From the NCBI RefSeq assembly GCF_019703515.2, contig NC_059346.1, positions 57,362,001 to 57,426,000 on the forward strand: a DNA stretch of 64,000 nt. The letters run 5' to 3'. Origin of the DNA: Myxocyprinus asiaticus (taxonomy: Eukaryota > Chordata > Actinopteri > Cypriniformes > Catostomidae). The notes under the pieces were generated by a model. It made no database searches. It was not told the DNA's origin and saw only the letters and a program-made list of their open reading frames with translations. The translations under genes and the position numbers were made by a program. Shown here piece by piece: positions 11,765 to 23,191 of this stretch. How positions within the stretch are numbered: the first letter of the stretch is position 1; every line of letters begins with the position of its first letter.

Positions 11765-12311
11765 ACGTTGCATTAGCTGCTATTCCCTACAAGCTCAAAA
11801 CAAGTCCCATGACGTTGTGGCACTCAGCATGCCACTCCCACGTCCAGCTATTTCCAGTCATGCAATTACAGCTACTATCTACACGAATGGGAATATAAAG
11901 AAATCTTCAAACCTCTCTGGCAAGCATACATTTCAATAACATGTCAAAACACCAATAAATCCTAACAAAGATGCCAATCTAAAGTTTGCTTCTTTTGTCC
12001 CATTTCTCATGAAGCGCTCATTGCACAGTCATCTGCATCTATAGCTTTCTCAAAACACAAGTTTAATATGTTCTGAAGTTTCATTTGGTCACCACTGAAG
12101 TTCCTACGTCACCATATCACAATCCTCTTGGGTGCAAACCTACTTGACTACAAAACTCTTTTTTGATACCGGATCACTACCTCGTGATACTTCTTGAACA
12201 TTGTCTTTCTGATTATTGCAAGGTATTAAGGGTGGGGATGGGTAACTCCTGGATGCACAAATGAGGAACCAAAAAACGATTCAATCAAGGCTTGGTGAAA
12301 ACATCCCTGTA

Positions 12312-12383
12312 GGGGAGTTAGCTAAAAATGCAGAGCGTTCGCTTAGCATGCGAGTGGTAGTGGGGTCGATCCTCTCATTCTCC
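12312..12383 (+). tRNA. tRNA-Ala(AGC), partly degenerate, unit 6
   Basis: Same mature region as unit 1; the downstream flank carries CTTATTCCCC instead of CTTAGTCCCC, a variant shared with units 7 and 9. Confidence 0.75.
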
Positions 12384-13516
12384 TCCTGGGAGGTTTCCTT
12401 CTTATTCCCCCATTCTCTAATGTGACAGACCCGGGCATCAAAATATGAAAGACATCTTATTTAGAATAAGCATGCCTCATTTAAATGTTTTGTTTTGGAT
12501 ATCCGCATTAACAGAAAACTTATTCATAGCCCTTTCTGCAGGTTTCCATAACAAATTCATTTTGAGACCGACGAGATAACAGGCCGGTGTAATATACGGT
12601 AAGCAATATGTCAAGTACATTTTTGGAGCGAGTAGGAGGAGGAGAGATTATGGTTAAACATAGTTAAATCAATATACTGATGGTTAAAAAGCAAAGCAAC
12701 AGTCTCATTTAAAACTCGCCTACATTTTTTTTCATCTATTCATCCTTCAGCCTCTTGTCTGATTTTGTTGTGGACATAAATAATAGTGAATGCTCTAACT
12801 AAAATGCAGTGCAATCAGTGGCACGAGCGAGCAGAAGACAACAGTGGGAAAAGAAAGCGAATGTAGTTTATACAGAACCCGACTGCCATGTAGACTATGC
12901 ATGTTTCATTATATATAAAAGAGCATGTAAACCTCTTTTCGGAATTAAGGTTTAGCAAGAATATGGACATTGGTTGAAAAATGGTGTGAATTTACAGTAA
13001 ACGTGATCAATGATTGGATTTGTTATTGATAATGAAAATGAATAACTGATGAGTCTTTGAATAGGATGCATTTTATGGGCCAACACCATTAGCGGCACTC
13101 ACTTTTATAGAAAAATTTGCCAACCGCACAAGAACATTCCATATGAATGAATGAATATCTTGCGAGTATGCTTTTATTGAATTCTGTCTCACTATTTTAA
13201 GATATTTGTGGATGTTCTGTAGGTGGAGTCCATGCAGTCATTCACAAGCCTATGATTTTAAGATGAACTGCGATATATAAAGTGGGATGTATTAAGGAAC
13301 ATTTTTCCGTGCATAGGGACGTTTTATAAATAATCTGCAGGAACACGTAGGAAATTATGCTACATTTACATTTGAGGTCATTTTACGAACATCTTTATAA
13401 ATGAGGACACTGGCCATCAGACTATGAATGCTTTTCATACAGAAGATTCGGAGGCTAACTGCTTTTGAAAAGCCCTTCTGATTGGGTACTCCACACCTTT
13501 GCACAAAAGTTGCAGA

Positions 13517-13570
13517 AGGTCCCACTTAGATTTGAACTCGGATCGCTGGATTCAGAGTCACCATGGAACC
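13517..13570 (-). pseudogene. tRNA-Gln(CTG) pseudogene, unit 6
   Basis: Same 54-nt relic as in unit 1. Confidence 0.86.
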
Positions 13571-13682
13571 AAGAATTGATTTCATTCAGCACCATGTAGG
13601 TGGAGCACATAATTGCTCTGTGGAAAGGGGCAGGATCTGGGCCATTGGCAGCCATGGACTGAAAACAGACAAAAGAGCCATG

Positions 13683-13755
13683 TGCCAAAGCACAGGACAG
13701 AACCAGGTACGTTTAGCACTTCAGAATAACACTTTCCCAACTGAGCTATTTCAGC
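13683..13755 (-). pseudogene. tRNA-Phe(GAA) pseudogene, unit 6
   Basis: D loop GGGAAAG; otherwise as unit 1. Confidence 0.84.
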
Positions 13756-13851
13756 CTAATTGTTTTGTTTCACTTCTCTGTACAGATTTCTATGATTCCA
13801 GTGGGTACGTAAGAGTAGAGCAGAAGATATATTCAGAACAAAACCCTACAT

Positions 13852-13912
13852 GTTCCATATGGGGGATTGAAACTGCAACCCTGGTGTTATTAGGACAATG
13901 CTCTAACCAACC
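13852..13912 (-). pseudogene. tRNA-Ile(AAT) pseudogene, unit 6
   Basis: Same relic with AGGACAATGCTC instead of AGGACCATGCTC on the plus strand. Confidence 0.8.
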
Positions 13913-14038
13913 ATTCAAGACTGAATTCTGGACACAAATTCACACATCATGATGGGTAGTTTGTCATGCTAACAGTAAGAAGACACAAACCATGGGAGGA
14001 AGTTTGTAGCGGAAGAAAGAAGTTTGAAGCAAAAGAAT

Positions 14039-14110
14039 GGGCTCGTCCAGGATTTGAACCCGGGACCTCTCGCACCCTAAGCGAGAATCATACCCCTAGA
14101 CCAACGAGCC
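14039..14110 (-). tRNA. tRNA-Pro(AGG), copy 7
   Basis: Anticodon AGG, with the same T-stem wobble and the same duplicated flank with a T4 run as copy 6. Confidence 0.95.
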
Positions 14111-14657
14111 ACGTTGCATTAGCTGCTCTTCCCTACAAGCTCAAAACAAGTCCCATGACGTTGTGGCACTCAGCATGCCACTCCCACGTCCAGCTATTTC
14201 CAGTCATGCAATTACAGCTACTATCTACACGAATGGGAATATAAAGAAATCTTCAAACCTCTCTGGAAAGCAGACATTTCAATAACATGTCAAAACACCA
14301 ATAAATCCTAACAAAGATGCCAATCTAAAGTTTGCTTCTTTTGTCCAATTTCTCATGAAGCGCTCATTGCACAGTCATCTGCATCTATAGCTTTCTCAAA
14401 ACACAAGTTTAATATGTTCTGAAGTTTCATTGGGTCACCACTGAAGTTCCTACGTCACCATATCACAATCCTCTTGGGTGCAAACCTACTTGACTACAAA
14501 ACTCTTTTTTGATACCGGATCACTACCTCGTGATACTTCTTGAACATTGTCTTTCTGATTATTGCAAGGTATTAAGGGTGGGGATGGGTAACTCCTGGAT
14601 GCACAAATGAGGAACCAAAAAACGATTCAATCAAGGCTTGGTGAAAACATCCCTGTA

Positions 14658-14729
14658 GGGGAGTTAGCTAAAAATGCAGAGCGTTCGCTTAGCATGCGAG
14701 TGGTAGTGGGGTCGATCCTCTCATTCTCC
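14658..14729 (+). tRNA. tRNA-Ala(AGC), partly degenerate, unit 7
   Basis: Same mature region as unit 1, with the CTTATTCCCC downstream variant. Confidence 0.75.
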
Positions 14730-15862
14730 TCCTGGGAGGTTTCCTTCTTATTCCCCCATTCTCTAATGTGACAGACCCGGGCATCAAAATATGAAAGACA
14801 TCTTATTTAGAATAAGCATGCCTCATTTAAATGTTTTGTTTTGGATATCCGCATTAACAGAAAACTTATTCATAGCCCTTTCTGCAGGTTTCCATAACAA
14901 ATTCATTTTGAGACCGACGAGATAACAGGCCGGTGTAATATACGGTAAGCAATATGTCAAGTACATTTTTGGAGCGAGTAGGAGGAGGAGAGATTATGGT
15001 TAAACATAGTTAAATCAATATACTGATGGTTAAAAAGCAAAGCAACAGTCTCATTTAAAACTCGCCTACATTTTTTTTCATCTATTCATCCTTCAGCCTC
15101 TTGTCTGCTTTTGTTGTGGACATAAATAATAGTGAATGCTCTAACTAAAATGCAGTGCAATCAGTGGCACGAGCGAGCAGAAGACAACAGTGGGAAAAGA
15201 AAGCGCATGTAGTTTATACAGAACCCGACTGCCATGTAGACTATGCATGTTTCACTATATATAAAAGAGCATGTAAACCTCTTTTCGGAATTAAGGTTTA
15301 GCAAGAATATGGACATTGGTTGAAAAATGGTGTGAATTTACAGTAAACGTGATCAATGATTGGATTTGTTATTGATAATGAAAATGAATAACTGATGAGT
15401 CTTTGAATAGGATGCATTTTATGGGCCAACACCATTAGCGGCACTCACTTTTATAGAAAAATTTGCCAACCGCACAAGAACATTCCATATGAATGAATGA
15501 ATATCTTGCGAGTATGCTTTTATTGAATTCTGTCTCACTATTTTAAGATATTTGTGGATGTTCTGTAGGTGGAGTCCATGCAGTCATTCACAAGCCTATG
15601 ATTTTAAGATGAACTGCGATATATAAAGTGGGATGTATTAAGGAACATTTTTCCGTGCATAGGGACGTTTTATAAATAATCTGCAGGAACACGTAGGAAA
15701 TTATGCTACATTTACATTTGAGGTCATTTTACGAACATCTTTATAAATGAGGACACTGGCCATCAGACTATGAATGCTTTTCATACAGAAGATTCGGAGG
15801 CTAACTGCTTTTGAAAAGCCCTTCTGATTGGGTACTCCACACCTTTGCACAAAAGTTGCAGA

Positions 15863-15916
15863 AGGTCCCACTTAGATTTGAACTCGGATCGCTGGATTCA
15901 GAGTCACCATGGAACC
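15863..15916 (-). pseudogene. tRNA-Gln(CTG) pseudogene, unit 7
   Basis: Same 54-nt relic as in unit 1. Confidence 0.86.
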
Positions 15917-16028
15917 AAGAATTGATTTCATTCAGCACCATGTAGGTGGAGCACATAATTGCTCTGTGGAAAGGGGCAGGATCTGGGCCATTGGCAGCCA
16001 TGGACTGAAAACAGACAAAAGAGCCATG

Positions 16029-16101
16029 TGCCAAAGCACAGGACAGAACCAGGTACGTTTAGCACTTCAGAATAACACTTTCCCAACTGAGCTATTTCAG
16101 C
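16029..16101 (-). pseudogene. tRNA-Phe(GAA) pseudogene, unit 7
   Basis: D loop GGGAAAG; otherwise as unit 1. Confidence 0.84.
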
Positions 16102-16197
16102 CTAATTGTTTTGTTTCACTTCTCTGTACAGATTTCTATGATTCCAGTGGGTACGTAAGAGTAGAGCAGAAGATATATTCAGAACAAAACCCTACAT

Positions 16198-16258
16198 GTT
16201 CCATATGGGGGATTGAAACTGCAACCCTGGTGTTATTAGGACCATGCTCTAACCAACC
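16198..16258 (-). pseudogene. tRNA-Ile(AAT) pseudogene, unit 7
   Basis: Same truncated relic as unit 1. Confidence 0.8.
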
Positions 16259-16357
16259 ATTCAAGACTGAATTCTGGACACAAATTCACAATGGGTAGTT
16301 TGTCATGCTAACAGTAAGAAGACACAAGCCATGGGAGGAAGTTTGAAGCGAAAGAAC

Positions 16358-16429
16358 GGGCTCGTCCGGGATTTGAACCCGGGACCTCTCGCACCCTAAG
16401 CGAGAATCATACCCCTAGACCAACGAGCC
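16358..16429 (-). tRNA. tRNA-Pro(AGG), copy 8
   Basis: Anticodon AGG with the intact T stem (CCGGG/CCCGG) seen in copies 1-5. The flank reads GCGAAAGAAC, without a T4 run. Confidence 0.96.
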
Positions 16430-16976
16430 ACGTTGCATTAGCTGCTCTTCCCTACAAGCTCAAAACAAGTCCCATGACGTTGTGGCACTCAGCATGCCAC
16501 TCCCACGTCCAGCTATTTCCAGTCATGCAATTACAGCTACTATCTACACGAATGGGAATATAAAGAAATCTTCAAACCTCTCTGGCAAGCATACATTTCA
16601 ATAACATGTCAAAACACCAATAAATCCTAACAAAGATGCCAATCTAAAGTTTGCTTCTTTTGTCCCATTTTACATGAAGCGCTCATTGCACAGTCATCTG
16701 CATCTATAGCTTTCTCAAAACACAAGTTTAATATGTTCTGAAGTTTCATTGGGTCACCACTGAAGTTCCTACGTCACCATATCACAATCCTCTTGGGTGC
16801 AAACCTACTTGACTACAAAACTCTTTTTTGATACCGGATCACTACCTCGTGATACTTCTTGAACATTGTCTTTCTGATTATTGCAAGGTATTAAGGGTGG
16901 GGATGGGTAACTCCTGGATGCACAAATGAGGAACCAAAAAACGATTCAATCAAGGCTTGGTGAAAACATCCCTGTA

Positions 16977-17048
16977 GGGGAGTTAGCTAAAAATGCAGAG
17001 CGTTCGCTTAGCATGCGAGTGGTAGTGGGGTCGATCCTCTCATTCTCC
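16977..17048 (+). tRNA. tRNA-Ala(AGC), partly degenerate, unit 8
   Basis: Same mature region as unit 1, with the CTTAGTCCCC downstream flank. Confidence 0.75.
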
Positions 17049-18181
17049 TCCTGGGAGGTTTCCTTCTTAGTCCCCCATTCTCTAATGTGACAGACCTGGG
17101 CATCAAAATATGAAAGACATCTTATTTAGAATAAGCATGCCTCATTTAAATGTTTTGTTCTGGATATCCGCATTAACAGAAAACTTATTCATAGCCCTTT
17201 CTGCAGGTTTCCATAACAAATTCATTTTGAGACCGACGAGATAACAGGCCGGTGTAATATACGGTAAGCAATATGTCAAGTACATTTTTGGAGCGAGGAG
17301 GAGGAGGAGAGATTATGGTTAAACATAGTTAAATCAATATACAGATGGTTAAAAAGCAAAGCAACAGTCTCATTTAAAACTCGCCTACATTTTTTTTCAT
17401 CTATTCATCCTTCAGCCTCTTGTCTGCTTTTGTTGTGGACATAAATAATAGTGAATGCTCTAACTAAAATGCAGTGCAATCAGTGGCACGAGCGAGCAGA
17501 AGACAACAGTGGGAAAAGAAAGCGCATGTAGTTTATACAGAACCCGACTGCCATGTAGACTATGCATGTTTCATTATATATAAAAGAGCATGTAAACCTC
17601 TTTTCGGAATTAAGGTTTAGCAAGAATATGGACATTGGTTGAAAAATGGTGTGAATTTACAGTAAACGTGATCAATGATTGGATTTGTTATTGATAATGA
17701 AAATGAATAACTGATGAGTCTTTGAATAGGATGCATTTTATGGGCCAACACCATTAGCGGCACTCACTTTTATAGAAAAATTTGCCAACCGCACAAGAAC
17801 ATTCCATATGAATGAATGAATATCTTGCGAGTATGCTTTTATTGAATTCTGTCTCACTATTTTAAGATATTTGTGGATGTTCTGTAGGTGGAGTCCATGC
17901 AGTCATTCACAAGCCTATGATTTTAAGATGAACTGCGATATATAAAGTGGGATGTATTAAGGAACATTTTTCCGTGCATAGGGACGTTTTATAAATAATC
18001 TGCAGGAACACGTAGGAAATTATGCTACATTTACATTTGAGGTCATTTTACGAACATCTTTATAAATGAGGACACTGGCCATCAGACTATGAATGCTTTT
18101 CATACAGAAGATTCGGAGGCTAACTGCTTTTGAAAAGCCCTTCTGATTGGGTACTCCACACCTTTGCACAAAAGTTGCAGA

Positions 18182-18235
18182 AGGTCCCACTTAGATTTGA
18201 ACTCGGATCGCTGGATTCAGAGTCACCATGGAACC
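18182..18235 (-). pseudogene. tRNA-Gln(CTG) pseudogene, unit 8
   Basis: Same 54-nt relic as in unit 1. Confidence 0.86.
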
Positions 18236-18347
18236 AAGAATTGATTTCATTCAGCACCATGTAGGTGGAGCACATAATTGCTCTGTGGAAAGGGGCAGGA
18301 TCTGGGCCATTGGCAGCCATGGACTGAAAACAGACAAAAGAGCCATG

Positions 18348-18420
18348 TGCCAAAGCACAGGACAGAACCAGGTACGTTTAGCACTACAGAATAACACTTT
18401 CCCAACTGAGCTATTTCAGC
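18348..18420 (-). pseudogene. tRNA-Phe pseudogene with GTA anticodon, unit 8
   Basis: Plus-strand GCACTACAGAAT (instead of GCACTTCAGAAT) changes the anticodon position from GAA to GTA, the tyrosine anticodon. The B box is broken as in the other copies, so this is probably a neutral change in a dead gene. Confidence 0.84.
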
Positions 18421-18516
18421 CTAATTGGTTTGTTTCACTTCTCTGTACAGATTTCTATGATTCCAGTGGGTACGTAAGAGTAGAGCAGAAGATATATTCA
18501 GAACAAAACCCTACAT

Positions 18517-18577
18517 GTTCCATATGGGGGATTGAAACTGCAACCCTGGTGTTATTAGGACCATGCTCTAACCAACC
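18517..18577 (-). pseudogene. tRNA-Ile(AAT) pseudogene, unit 8
   Basis: Same truncated relic as unit 1. Confidence 0.8.
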
Positions 18578-18676
18578 ATTCAAGACTGAATTCTGGACAC
18601 AAATTCACGATGGGTAGTTTGTCATGCTAACAGTAAGAAGACACAAGCCATGGGAGGAAGTTTGAAGCAAAAGAAC

Positions 18677-18748
18677 GGGCTCGTCCGGGATTTGAACCCG
18701 GGACCTCTCGCACCCTAAGCGAGAATCATACCCCTAGACCAACGAGCC
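18677..18748 (-). tRNA. tRNA-Pro(AGG), copy 9
   Basis: Anticodon AGG and all stems intact. The flank reads GCAAAAGAAC, so a TTTT lies six bases past the gene on the transcribed strand. Confidence 0.96.
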
Positions 18749-19295
18749 ACGTTGCATTAGCTGCTCTTCCCTACAAGCTCAAAACAAGTCCCATGACGTT
18801 GTGGCACTCAGCATGCCACTCCCACGTCCAGCTATTTCCAGTCATGCAATTACAGCTACTATCTACACGAATGGGAATATAAAGAAATCTTCAAACCTCT
18901 CTGGCAAGCATACATTTCAATAACATGTCAAAACACCAATAAATCCTAACAAAGATGCCAATCTAAAGTTTGCTTCTTTTGTCCCATTTCTCATGAAGCG
19001 CTCATTGCACAGTCATCTGCATCTATAGCTTTCTCAAAACACAAGTTTAATATGTTCTGAAGTTTCATTGGGTCACCACTGAAGTTCCTACGTCACCATA
19101 TCACAATCCTCTTGGGTGCAAACCTACTTGACTACAAAACTCTTTTTTGATACCGGATCACTACCTCGTGATACTTCTTGAACATTGTCTTTCTGATTAT
19201 TGCAAGGTATTAAGGGTGGGGATGGGTAACTCCTGGATGCACAAATGAGGAACCAAAAAACGATTCAATCAAGGCTTGGTGAAAACATCCCTGTA

Positions 19296-19367
19296 GGGGA
19301 GTTAGCTAAAAATGCAGAGCGTTCGCTTAGCATGCGAGTGGTAGTGGGGTCGATCCTCTCATTCTCC
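19296..19367 (+). tRNA. tRNA-Ala(AGC), partly degenerate, unit 9
   Basis: Same mature region as unit 1, with the CTTATTCCCC downstream variant. Confidence 0.75.
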
Positions 19368-20500
19368 TCCTGGGAGGTTTCCTTCTTATTCCCCCATTCT
19401 CTAATGTGACAGACCCGGGCATCAAAATATGAAAGACATCTTATTTAGAATAAGCATGCCTCATTTAAATGTTTTGTTTTGGATATCCGCATTAACAGAA
19501 AACTTATTCATAGCCCTTTCTGCAGGTTTCCATAACAAATTCATTTTGAGACCGACGAGATAACAGGCCGGTGTAATATACGGTAAGCAATATGTCAAGT
19601 ACATTTTTGGAGCGAGGAGGAGGAGGAGAGATTATGGTTAAACATAGTTAAATCAATATACAGATGGTTAAAAAGCAAAGCAACAGTCTCATTTAAAACT
19701 CGCCTACATTTTTTTTCATCTATTCATCCTTCAGCCTCTTGTCTGCTTTTGTTGTGGACATAAATAATAGTGAATGCTCTAACTAAAATGCAGTGCAATC
19801 AGTGGCACGAGCGAGCAGAAGACAACAGTGGGAAAAGAAAGCGCATGTAGTTTATACAGAAGCCGACTGCCATGTAGACTATGCATGTTTCATTATATAT
19901 AAAAGAGCATGTAAACCTCTTTTCGGAATTAAGGTTTAGCAAGAATATGGACATTGGTTGAAAAATGGTGTGAATTTACAGTAAACGTGATCAATGATTG
20001 GATTTGTTATTGATAATGAAAATGAATAACTGATGAGTCTTTGAATAGGATGCATTTTATGGGCCAACACCATTAGCGGCACTCACTTTTATAGAAAAAT
20101 TTGCCAACCGCACAAGAACATTCCATATGAATGAATGAATATCTTGCGAGTATGCTTTTATTGAATTCTGTCTCACTATTTTAAGATATTTGTGGATGTT
20201 CTGTAGGTGGAGTCCATGCAGTCATTCACAAGCCTATGATTTTAAGATGAACTGCGATATATAAAGTGGGATGTATTAAGGAACATTTTTCCGTGCATAG
20301 GGACGTTTTATAAATAATCTGCAGGAACACGTAGGAAATTATGCTACATTTACATTTGAGGTCATTTTACGAACATCTTTATAAATGAGGACACTGGCCA
20401 TCAGACTATGAATGCTTTTCATACAGAAGATTCGGAGGCTAACTGCTTTTGAAAAGCCCTTCTGATTGGGTACTCCACACCTTTGCACAAAAGTTGCAGA

Positions 20501-20554
20501 AGGTCCCACTTAGATTTGAACTCGGATCGCTGGATTCAGAGTCACCATGGAACC
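20501..20554 (-). pseudogene. tRNA-Gln(CTG) pseudogene, unit 9
   Basis: Same 54-nt relic as in unit 1. Confidence 0.86.
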
Positions 20555-20666
20555 AAGAATTGATTTCATTCAGCACCATGTAGGTGGAGCACATAATTGC
20601 TCTGTGGAAAGGGGCAGGATCTGGGCCATTGGCAGCCATGGACTGAAAACAGACAAAAGAGCCATG

Positions 20667-20739
20667 TGCCAAAGCACAGCACAGAACCAGGTACGTTTAG
20701 TACTTCAGAATAACACTTTCCCAACTGAGCTATTTCAGC
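20667..20739 (-). pseudogene. tRNA-Phe(GAA) pseudogene, unit 9
   Basis: D loop GGGAAAG; shares the GTACTAAA variant with unit 5. Confidence 0.84.
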
Positions 20740-20835
20740 CTAATTGTTTTGTTTCACTTCTCTGTACAGATTTCTATGATTCCAGTGGGTACGTAAGAGT
20801 AGAGCAGATGATATATTCAGAACAAAACCCTACAT

Positions 20836-20896
20836 GTTCCATATGGGGGATTGAAACTGCAACCCTGGTGTTATTAGGACCATGCTCTAACCAACC
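20836..20896 (-). pseudogene. tRNA-Ile(AAT) pseudogene, unit 9
   Basis: Same truncated relic as unit 1. Confidence 0.8.
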
Positions 20897-21002
20897 ATTC
20901 AAGACTGATTTCTGGACACAAATTCACACATCATGATGGGTAGTTTGTCATGCTAACAGTAAGAAGACACAAACCATGGGAGGAAGTTTGAAGCGAAAGA
21001 AC

Positions 21003-21074
21003 GGGCTCGTCCGGGATTTGAACCCGGGACCTCTCGCACCCTAAGCGAGAATCATACCCCTAGACCAACGAGCC
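21003..21074 (-). tRNA. tRNA-Pro(AGG), copy 10
   Basis: Anticodon AGG and all stems intact. This is the last copy of the left array segment; DIRS-like sequence begins about 106 bp beyond its 5' end. Confidence 0.96.
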
Positions 21075-21180
21075 ACGTTGCTTTAGCTGCTCTTCCCTAC
21101 AAACTCAAAACAAGTCTCATGACGTTGTGGCACTCAGCATGCCACGCCCACGTCCAGCTATTTCCAGTCATGCAATTACA

Positions 21181-21733
21181 ACGCCTCTAGTGGAGTGCGC
21201 CCGGATCCCCAAGTGCACGGCAAGTCCTGAGACTGGTATGCGAGAGAAATGACATCCACAATCCAATGGGCCAACCTCTGCTTTGAGACAGCTTTCCCCT
21301 TCTGCTGTCCTCCAAAACAGACAAAAGGCTGCTCCAAGCGTCTAAAGCTCTGCGTGCGGTCCAGGTAGATGTGCAGGGCGTGATCTTGACACAGCAATGA
21401 CAAGGCCAGGTCTTCCTCCTCTGAAGGGAGTGCTTGCAGGTTCAGCACCTGGTCCCGAAAAGGAGTGGTGGGAACTTTGGGCACGTAACCAGGTCAGGGT
21501 CTCAAGATCACATGAGAGTGTGCCGGCCCGAACTCCAGGCATTCACTGGTAACAGAGTGCGCCTGCAGATCCCCCACCCTCTTGATGGAAGTGAGCACCA
21601 CCAGGAGGGCTGTCTTCAAAGACAGAGTGCTGAGCTCGGCCTGCTCCAGGGGCTCAAACGGGGCTCTCTGTAGAGCAGGTAGGACCACAGAGAGATCCCA
21701 AGAGGGGATCAGGCACGGTCTAGGAGGATTCAA
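21181..21733 (-). pseudogene. DIRS tyrosine recombinase, truncated
   Basis: Two frames (21733-21494, then 21484-21181) together cover most of a tyrosine recombinase catalytic domain homologous to the C-terminal third of the plus-strand polyprotein at 53941-55986. Shared blocks include PSWDLSVVL, RAPFEP, TSIKRVG (first catalytic Arg), SHVILRP and VPKVPTT. The second frame runs out of register near RTPLEAL, where RAHSTRG is expected. The final tyrosine region is missing because array sequence begins at 21180. The recombinase would normally insert the circular DNA intermediate of DIRS elements. Confidence 0.85.
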
Positions 21734-22040
21734 TCTCCTCGTGCCTTTGAGGAACCTATTGATCAGGTCACGCTGTCGCGAGGGACCAGTGTATCGTGGT
21801 GAGCTGCTATGCAGCCACGTACACTTTCAGGGTAGAGGGAGACAGCCGTCTCTCCAGCACTTCCTGAAGAAAAGACAGCACAGACCCGACGGCGCATCTC
21901 TGTGGGTCTTCCCCATGGGAAGAACACCAGTTAGCGAAAAGACGCCACTTCAAGGCATACAGCCACCTCGTAGAGTGGGGCCTGGCCTGAGTGACCTGCT
22001 AGGTCTTACGCGTCCCATCCAGGAGCCAGACGTGGAGATT

Positions 22041-22565
22041 TCAGAGGTCTGGCCGCAGGTTCTTGAGTGTACCTTGCCCCTGAGTGAGAAGATCCTGCCT
22101 CAGGGGAATGCGCCAGAGAGGTGCTACTGTCAGGAGCGTCAGATCCGAGAACCAAGTCCGGTTGGGCCAGTATGCTGCAATGAACAGGACTTGCTGCTCG
22201 TCCTCCCTGACTTTGCACAGAGTCTGTGCAATGAGACTCACAAGAGGAAACGCATACTTGCATAGCCCCCGAGGCCAGCTGTGCGCCAAGGCAATTGTGC
22301 CGAGGAGTACCACATGGAACAGTGAGAGGGGTCTTGGGAGGTGAACAGGTCTACCTGTGCCTCCCCGAATCTCTCCCAAATCAGCTGGACTACATGGGGG
22401 TGGAGTCTCCACTCCCCGCGGAGTATTACCTGCCGTAAGAGCGCGTCCGCTGCACGGTTGAGGGCGCCCAGAAGGTGAGTGGCTCGCAGAGACTTCAAGG
22501 TCTGCTGACTCCAAAGGAGGAGGCGGCGGCCGAGTTGCGACATGCGACGTGAGCGTATGCCGCAT
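22041..22565 (-). pseudogene. DIRS polyprotein, segment between RNase H and recombinase
   Basis: Two overlapping frames (22543-22238 and 22565-22041) match successive parts of the region following RNase H in the plus-strand element: LLLWSQQTLKSLRATH, GEWRLHP, QVDLF, then YAFPLVSLIAQTLCKVREDE and YWPNRTWFSDLTLL. The frame switch lies near 22300. The catalytic Asp of the last RNase H motif (the position of AADALLRQ) is present. Confidence 0.78.
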
Positions 22566-22567
22566 TG

Positions 22568-23185
22568 TCAGTTTATGTATGCTACGGTCGCCGTGTTGTC
22601 AGTTCGGACCAACACATGCTTGCCCTGAATCAATGGCCGGAGCCTCCTCAGGGCCAGCAATACTGCCAGCAACTCGAAGCAGTTGATGTGCCATTGGAGT
22701 CGGGGCCCCATCCAGAGCCCCGACACTGCCTGCCTGTTGCACACGACGCCCCAGCCCGAGTTCGAGGCATCCGTTGTGACCATGATGCACCTTGAGACCT
22801 GCTCAAGGGGAACACCTGCCTGTAGAAATGCCAGGTCTGACCAAGGGCTGAAAGTCTGACGGCACTGTGGTGTGATGGTCACACACCGAGTGCCGTGGTG
22901 CCATGCCCACCTCGGGACTCGAGTCTGTAGCCAGTGCTGAAGCGGTCTCATATGCATCAACCCGAGGGGGAGAACTGCCGTCGAGGATGCCATGTGCCCC
23001 AGGAGCCTCTGAAATTGTTTCACTGGCGCCGCTACCTTCTGCCTGAAGGTCTTCACGTTAGGTCGTAAGACGTGCCCTGAGAGAAAAGAGATGCTCTGCA
23101 CAGGAGAGAGCTTGCTCTTTTCCCAGTTGACCTGAAGCCCGAGTTGGTCGAGGTGCTGAAGCAAAAGATCCCTGTGTGCACACAA
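22568..23185 (-). pseudogene. DIRS reverse transcriptase thumb and RNase H
   Basis: A 205-residue open stretch covers the RT thumb (FLSGHVLRPNVKTF, QRLLGHMASS) and RNase H. The RNase H acidic residues sit in TTDASNSGWG, ELLAVLLAL and RTDNTA. It runs off frame at its start relative to the upstream RT palm fragment (23192-23428), so no intact polyprotein can be made. Confidence 0.83.
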
Positions 23186-23191
23186 TAGATC

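Larger units (their letters stand above)
1..21180. repeat. Tandem array of 2.3 kb tRNA-bearing units, left segment
   Basis: Units counted from one tRNA-Pro 3' end to the next begin at 111, 2422, 4733, 7044, 9355, 11693, 14039, 16358, 18677 and 21003. Lengths are 2311 (four times), 2338, 2346, 2319, 2319 and 2326 bp, then a partial unit. Copies are nearly identical over their full length; differences are scattered substitutions and three recurring indels of about 4, 8 and 23 bp. Each unit carries tRNA-Pro, tRNA-Ala and relics of tRNA-Gln, tRNA-Phe and tRNA-Ile. The window opens inside a tRNA-Ile relic, so the array extends to the left. It stops abruptly at about 21180, where DIRS-like sequence begins. 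Apart from the tRNA-derived stretches I see no gene in the unit; the longer open frames lie over the tRNA relics and show no coding features. Confidence 0.97.

Noticed and set aside
11620..11898. 92-codon frame in units 6 and 7
   Set aside because: It is the antisense translation of tRNA-Pro (RPGFEPGTS is the usual product of reading a tRNA T arm backwards).
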